This document shows positions 59,923 to 64,000 of a stretch of DNA of 64,000 nucleotides, in pieces. Below the pieces are notes generated by a model. The model had not been told where the DNA came from, ran no database searches, and was given only the letters and a program-made list of their open reading frames with translations. How positions within the stretch are numbered: position 1 is the stretch's first letter; the number at the start of each line of letters is the position of its first letter. Source of the stretch: an uncultured Phycisphaeraceae bacterium (GTDB taxonomy: Bacteria > Planctomycetota > Phycisphaerae > Phycisphaerales > UBA1924); contig CALCCF010000103.1 in NCBI GenBank assembly GCA_937899905.1, forward strand, positions 17,702-81,701, given 5' to 3'. The position numbers were made by a program, and so were the translations under genes.

Positions 59923-59924
59923 GC

Positions 59925-60407
59925 TCAGGCCTCCCGGTCCTGGTGGATGGGCACGCGAGCGGTCGCGCCGGCGTACGCCCGCATCGCGCCCTTTCCGCGC
60001 CCAAGGTCGGTCAGGTCGCTCTGTACGCGGTCCTTGGCCCCATCCAGCGTGGCCCGGGTGCGGGAGTCCTGCTCGTGCACACGGCCGGCAAGGGCTTTCA
60101 CGGCATCGAGCCGCTTGCCCAACTCGGCACGATCGCCCTCGTCCAGCCCACCAACGAACACCTGCCAGTCTTCGCGGACGTCTTCGAGCCCCTGATGCAC
60201 CTCGACGAGCTGGTCGACGACATGCTGCCGCTCGGCCATGAGACGCAACAGTTCGTCGCCCTCACCCTGGGCGATGAGCTCGTCCTGCTTTGGCCCGAAC
60301 GCGGCCAACTCGTCATAGAGGGCGGCCTGGCGCTCCAGCGCCGGCATCACCCGCTCGTGCAGCAGCGCGGTCGACTCGCGTCGGTGGCCCGCCGTTTCGT
60401 CGGTCAT
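59925..60407 (-). CDS. FlgN-like coiled-coil protein at the head of the flagellar locus
   Basis: 160 residues, predicted to be helical, with a pattern of a long alpha hairpin as in FlgN chaperones: LLHERVMPALERQAALYDEL and RLMAERQHVVDQLVEVHQGL. FlgN binds hook-filament junction proteins for export. The C-terminus is basic and unstructured. GGAGG upstream of the ATG at 60407 supports the start, removing a spurious 15-residue N-terminus. The call is from fold pattern and position; other small flagellar chaperones are possible. Confidence 0.6.
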   Translation of the reverse strand: MTDETAGHRRESTALLHERVMPALERQAALYDELAAFGPKQDELIAQGEGDELLRLMAERQHVVDQLVEVHQGLEDVREDWQVFVGGLDEGDRAELGKRLDAVKALAGRVHEQDSRTRATLDGAKDRVQSDLTDLGRGKGAMRAYAGATARVPIHQDREA

Positions 60408-60478
60408 CCTGACCTCCAGACCGGGCGCACTCCACGCCCAGGCGCTCAGCATCGGTCACCGCACGCAAAATCCTCCAA

Positions 60479-60508
60479 ACTACGCGCAGGATCTGCCGCT
60501 GGAGTCAA
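60479..60508 (-). promoter_or_regulatory. Weak candidate promoter upstream of the flagellar locus
   Basis: On the minus strand TTGACT (60508-60503) precedes CGTAGT (60484-60479) by 18 bases, about 72 bases before the first start codon. The -10 is poor. No convincing sigma-54 -24/-12 pair was found in the same gap. Confidence 0.25.
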
Positions 60509-60523
60509 TGCGAGCCCGCTCTG

Positions 60524-61444
60524 CTAGCTCGAAACCGGCTCGCTGAGCCTCTTGGCGGACCTGGGCGCGTCTCGCGGCTCGGGCGGGTTTGCCAGGTCGA
60601 TGGGCAAGTAGACACCGTTGCCGTGATCGCTGTTGAGCACAACGGCGCACGGCTCAACGAATCGCGCCCCTTCGGGAACCTTCTCGTGGCCCAGGATGAA
60701 CATCGTCACCCCCCACCGCTCGACCAAGTCCTCAAGGCTCTCTGCGTCGTAGTGGCGGCCCCAGACCATCATGTGGGCCGAGCCCGTGAGTGGGCGGTAG
60801 TCATCTTCGGCGAGGTCGCGATCGAGCACCGAGGCGTCGAACCGGCCCATCATCGCCGGGCTCGGCACGCTGTGGCTGCACTGGATCACGCCCCGCGGCG
60901 TCTCGCACCTGAGCGCCAGAGGCATCGATCGCACGAAGACCTCGATTGCCTCGTGCACACGCGCCGCGTCGTCGCCGAAGACACGCTCGACGCCGTCGTT
61001 GAAGGCCTCGACGACGCGCACACCGTCCTTGACGATGCCCGAGCCGACGATCTGGGCGAGTTCGTGGTTTGCGAGCAACACGTGCACATGCTCGGGGAAG
61101 GCACGCTTGAGCGCGGCGACTCGCGTGAGCGCCCGGTAGCTGAAGTCGACCCCGCCCATGAGGTGCTCGCCGTGGATGAGCTCGTGGAGCGTGACGTGGC
61201 TGCGCTCGGACTCGGGCGTCTGCGCGGGGTCGCCGTCCAGGCCGGCGGCCTCGATGATCCGGCTCAAGTGCAGCGGATTGTCGTGGATGTCGCCCGTGGC
61301 GATCAGGCGGCCGGGGCCCTCGACCCAGTCGATCGGCCCGCGACGGCACGCGGCGTTCAGGCCGGCTTCCGCCGCGGCCTCAAGCGCGTGGCACACCTCG
61401 TCTACCGAGGACAGATCCAGGCCTTGGAACGCGTGTACGTCCAT
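60524..61444 (-). CDS. Metallophosphoesterase, putative protein phosphatase
   Basis: 306 residues with the calcineurin-like fold. Motif I is GDIHDN at 51-56, motif III is NHE at 126-128 (LLANHELAQ), and GHE occurs near 245. The usual GDxxDRG motif between them is replaced by MGGVDFSYRAL, keeping one Asp but losing the standard Asp-Arg pair. It follows a Ser/Thr kinase gene by 24 bases on the same strand, so a kinase-phosphatase pair is likely. Activity on phosphoproteins is inferred from this pairing; a nucleotidase role is possible. It stops 116 bases before the flagellar locus. Confidence 0.8.
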   Translation of the reverse strand: MDVHAFQGLDLSSVDEVCHALEAAAEAGLNAACRRGPIDWVEGPGRLIATGDIHDNPLHLSRIIEAAGLDGDPAQTPESERSHVTLHELIHGEHLMGGVDFSYRALTRVAALKRAFPEHVHVLLANHELAQIVGSGIVKDGVRVVEAFNDGVERVFGDDAARVHEAIEVFVRSMPLALRCETPRGVIQCSHSVPSPAMMGRFDASVLDRDLAEDDYRPLTGSAHMMVWGRHYDAESLEDLVERWGVTMFILGHEKVPEGARFVEPCAVVLNSDHGNGVYLPIDLANPPEPRDAPRSAKRLSEPVSS

Positions 61445-61468
61445 GTGCGGCGGCTCCCCATCACGCGA

Positions 61469-62395
61469 TCAGCGTGTGGGCGAAGGATCCGTCGAGCTCG
61501 CCCGCTCGGACTCCGCACGTATGATGCCCTGGACGAGGTTCAGGCGATCGGCGACGAACGCCATCGACTCCGGCCGCTTGTCCGGATCGACCTCGACACA
61601 CTGCATGATGACCTCGTCGAGCTTGGGATGCACGCGAGGGTTGTGCTCGATCACGGGCTTTGGCTTCTCGATCATGCTGTCCGTGACCGAGCCCATGAGC
61701 GAGTTGTCGTCGGCGAGCGCCGTTGGCACGCGCTCGCCGGTCAGTACGGCGTACATGGTCGCGCCGAGGTTGTAGATGTCGGTCTTAGGGGTGATAGCCC
61801 GGCGGTGCACCTGTTCGGGCGCGATGTAGTCGGGCGTGCCCTGGATACGTGGCTTCACCGTGCCGATTGCGCAGGACTGCCCGAGATCGATGATCTTGAC
61901 GACACCGTCGGGCGAGACCACGACGTTGTTGGGCTTCATGTCGGCATGCACGAAGCCGCACTCATGCATGTGCCCGAGCGCGAGCGCGACCTGCTGGAAG
62001 ACCGAGAGCGCCTCATCGAAGGTCTGCGGCGGCTTGGACTCCATCGAGACCCCGTCGACCAGTTCCATGACCAGGAACAGGTCCTTCACGGTGAGCAGTT
62101 GCTTGCGCTTCATCATCCGCCGGATCTTGCGGATGTTGGGGTGGTCGAGCTTGCTGGCAACCTTGTACTCGTACTCGGCCTGCTCGAGGAACCGCTGGTC
62201 CTTGGGCGTCTCGCGCTTGACGTGCTTCAGGGCGTAGATCTGCTTGGTCTTCTCGTCCTGGGCCAAGTAGATAATCGACGCGGCCCCTCGGCCGAGTTCG
62301 TCGAGCACCCGGTGCCCCTCAATGACCTCACCCTTGCGAAGCGGCTCCACGCGCTGATGCTCCTCCCGCGACCACTGCCCGTTGGGTTCGCCCAT
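61469..62395 (-). CDS. Soluble Ser/Thr protein kinase with HAD and DLG in place of HRD and DFG
   Basis: 308 residues, a single kinase domain with no membrane helix. The ATP-binding lysine is K57 (YALKHVK); the glycine loop is LGRGAASIIYLA. The catalytic loop reads H150-A151-D152-MKPNN instead of HRDxKPxN, and the metal-binding motif is D170-L171-G172. All catalytic Asp and Lys residues are kept, so activity is likely, but the missing Arg makes it a non-RD kinase not controlled by activation-loop phosphorylation. GTPDYIAPEQV is the activation segment end. It precedes a phosphatase gene by 24 bases. Confidence 0.92.
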   Translation of the reverse strand: MGEPNGQWSREEHQRVEPLRKGEVIEGHRVLDELGRGAASIIYLAQDEKTKQIYALKHVKRETPKDQRFLEQAEYEYKVASKLDHPNIRKIRRMMKRKQLLTVKDLFLVMELVDGVSMESKPPQTFDEALSVFQQVALALGHMHECGFVHADMKPNNVVVSPDGVVKIIDLGQSCAIGTVKPRIQGTPDYIAPEQVHRRAITPKTDIYNLGATMYAVLTGERVPTALADDNSLMGSVTDSMIEKPKPVIEHNPRVHPKLDEVIMQCVEVDPDKRPESMAFVADRLNLVQGIIRAESERASSTDPSPTR

Positions 62396-62790
62396 TGGCC
62401 TAGAACCCGTTCTCGATCCGCCGAACCGCCGGCTGCCCTGCTACGGGGGCCTACCGATTGGGGGCTACGGTAGCCGGTCTATCGACCCATCGCTCCCCAG
62501 AGTTCGTCGGGACCGGGCTTGCCTGTGTCGGCTGGGCCGATCCGCCAACTCTCGGACGCGCGGCGGTCCGTTTCCCGACCGCCGCCAGTGGGCCCAACGG
62601 GCCCGAAGGTTCGGTTTGTTCCGTCTGACCGCAAGCGGCGAGGGCCGGTCTGGCTCACGCACATCCACGGGCCGCGCTGGGGAAGGTCGCGGGCTTTGAG
62701 TCATTGTTCGGAGCAGGGGCGGCTTGGTTGCACCCCCTGGACCACACATCCGGGGTATCCACAATGCTCCGCTAGCACCCTTCAGCCGCT
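62396..62790. other. 395-bp intergenic region between the amidase and the kinase
   Basis: No coding region is supported; a 99-codon frame on the minus strand is only Arg/Pro-rich. The GC-rich patch GGGCCC-AAC-GGGCCC near 62590-62605 can pair. It likely holds the kinase promoter, but no clear boxes are seen. Confidence 0.45.
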
Positions 62791-63501
62791 CTAATGAGAC
62801 CTCACGCCGGCTTCGGCCAGGCGCTGGTAGAACTGCTCTCGCGGGAAGAGTGGGCCCGGATCGTCCACGCCGGCGACATCCTGATGCAGGAAGATCTGGC
62901 TGCTGGGGATGTCCAGCTCGTGGGCCAAGGTGGACACCGTCGCGACCAGGCGATCGATCTGGCCCCGGCCGAACGACTCCAGCCGGCCATCGCCGACCAG
63001 GCAGACGCCGATCGAGTCGCGGTTGTAATCCAAGCTGTTTGCGCCAGCGACGTGGGCACCGGGCTGCTGGCGGAGCCAGCGCTCGGCCACATGCAACTCA
63101 CCCTCGGCCATGCCGCGGCCGTTGCCGATGACAAAGTGGTAGCCCAACCCGGCCAGGCCCATGTCCTGGTGCTGGCGGGCAAGCTGTGCCGCGTCGCCGT
63201 GGCGGCTGCGGCTGTGGTGCACGACAATCCGCTTCCAGCGCTGCTCATCAAGCCCAGCCGGCGGGGTTGTGATGGCATCCAGCGGAACGCCCGCGGTCGT
63301 CACGGCCATGGGCGCGAGGCTCCGACCGCCCACGCTCGGCGAGCGCTGTCCTTCCATCAAGACCAGGATCGAGGCCAAAAACACCATCGAGCCGGAGAAG
63401 CTCGCGAGGACCATGCCCCGCCGAGAACGCAGCAGAGCGCTGATGACGGCATGGCCGGCGGAAGGATTCGAGTTGGTCATCAGCCTGCCGTCCGTGGTCA
63501 T
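62791..63501 (-). CDS. Membrane-anchored N-acetylmuramoyl-L-alanine amidase (AmpD-type Amidase_2)
   Basis: 236 residues with an N-terminal membrane anchor (about 30-50, VLASFSGSMVFLASILVLM) and an Amidase_2 domain facing the periplasm. Zinc ligands: His in IVVHHSRS, the catalytic block GYHFVIGNG, and His plus Asp in FLHQDVAGVDDPGPLFP, the AmpD form, in contrast to the Cys form at 3152. It cleaves peptidoglycan stem peptides from the glycan. ATG at 63501 or 63480 are possible. It is near the kinase-phosphatase pair and the flagellar locus, but separated by 395 bases. Confidence 0.88.
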   Translation of the reverse strand: MTTDGRLMTNSNPSAGHAVISALLRSRRGMVLASFSGSMVFLASILVLMEGQRSPSVGGRSLAPMAVTTAGVPLDAITTPPAGLDEQRWKRIVVHHSRSRHGDAAQLARQHQDMGLAGLGYHFVIGNGRGMAEGELHVAERWLRQQPGAHVAGANSLDYNRDSIGVCLVGDGRLESFGRGQIDRLVATVSTLAHELDIPSSQIFLHQDVAGVDDPGPLFPREQFYQRLAEAGVRSH

Positions 63502-63677
63502 GCCGTTCCCAAAGTGTTCGAGCCAAGCGAGCGTAGCACAACGGCGTGCATCGGAGCATCGGAATTCTCCGAAGTCCCGCTTCGCTTATTTGGGTCCGAA
63601 TGTGCGGATGGCGCGCAGTCGCAACATTTGCGCTGTTATGGACCACAACACGGCCCGACCAACGCGGCACTCGCGCG

Positions 63678-63920
63678 CTATCGCGGCGCGAGACGCTGGA
63701 CAACGTTGGGCCTCGCGCGGCCGAACTCATCGCGAATGAAGGTGTCCGAATCCTGGTTTCGCACACGGTCGTAGCGGTGGAAGGGGCTGCGGAGCTGGTC
63801 CTCGGTTATGAGAGGATCCTGGCAGCCACTGACAAAAGCGGTGCACCCGACAGCAAGCAACAGTGCGCCGATCACGCGCCCCTGCAGACGCCCGCTCCGA
63901 GGAAGATCCCGCCGGTCCAT
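63678..63920 (-). CDS. Small lipoprotein
   Basis: 80 residues with signal peptide and lipobox FVSGC (C33), followed by a charged tail with PFHRYDRVRNQDSDTFIRDE. It belongs to the small exported lipoproteins common in planctomycetes; no function can be assigned. No ribosome binding site is clear at the ATG, and the upstream side runs into the poly-G end of the window. Confidence 0.6.
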   Translation of the reverse strand: MDRRDLPRSGRLQGRVIGALLLAVGCTAFVSGCQDPLITEDQLRSPFHRYDRVRNQDSDTFIRDEFGRARPNVVQRLAPR

Positions 63921-63948
63921 AGAACAGTGTACCGCACGCCAGAGGCGT

Positions 63949-64000
<52 letters not shown>

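Noticed and set aside
60623..62473. A 616-codon frame opposite the kinase and phosphatase genes
   Set aside because: Covers both real genes in antisense; His/Val/Asp-rich shadow.
62465..62764. A 99-codon minus-strand frame in the amidase-kinase gap
   Set aside because: Arg/Pro/Ser-rich with no structure, no binding site and no similarity.

Overview
The window is one high-GC bacterial chromosome segment, most likely from a planctomycete of the Phycisphaerae. The lineage signs are a secreted protein ending in a GC-type dockerin, a prepilin-like protein with the [16 protein letters not shown] N-terminus typical of Planctomycetota, an ECF sigma factor fused by operon to a Ser/Thr kinase with WD40 repeats, and several exported lipoproteins. 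No CRISPR array, insertion sequence, prophage or rRNA was seen. The left edge cuts an asparagine synthetase gene, and the right edge is a 52-base run of G that looks like a sequencing or assembly artefact.

Positions 1-32,300 hold housekeeping and envelope genes in short units on both strands. In order these are: asnB (partial); an MscS channel with a DUF481 outer-membrane protein; a Tat-like exported amidase; yggS, divergent from a peroxiredoxin; a PqqB-like lipoprotein; a CAU tRNA that resembles tRNA-Ile2; a pair of exported M16 proteins (one with the zinc motif, one without); the dockerin protein; the ECF sigma factor and WD40 kinase; a three-gene overlapping operon (GCS2-CBS ligase, aspartoacylase-like hydrolase, gamma-glutamyltransferase); an M24 aminopeptidase; a 1-Cys peroxiredoxin; prfA; nadD; metK divergent from purM; a prepilin-like gene with a coupled small membrane protein; and folK with an unknown exported protein.

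Positions 32,375-60,407 are one long minus-strand flagellar locus of 31 genes. Read in transcription order it starts with a FlgN-like protein, a soluble histidine kinase and a sigma-54 response regulator. Then come flgB-flgC-fliE-fliF-fliG-fliH-fliI-fliJ-motE-like-fliK-flgD-(TIGR02530-like)-flgE-flbD-motA-motB-fliL-fliN-fliO-fliP-fliQ-fliR-flhB-flhA-flhF-flhG, a small membrane protein, and the flagellar sigma factor fliA. The order follows the Bacillus fla/che operon closely, except that motAB is inserted and fliM is absent from its usual place between fliL and fliN. Filament, rod, ring and chemotaxis genes are not here. Many neighbours overlap by 1-8 bases, so translational coupling is expected.

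Upstream of the flagellar locus sits a Ser/Thr kinase and metallophosphoesterase pair, then an AmpD-type exported amidase and a small lipoprotein. The best candidates for undescribed biology are the GCS2-CBS/AstE/GGT operon, the structured leader of metK, the missing fliM together with an acidic FliN extension, and the atypical kinase-phosphatase pair beside the flagellar operon. Start codons were moved from the longest possible position wherever a ribosome binding site, signal peptide or family alignment supported a later start.
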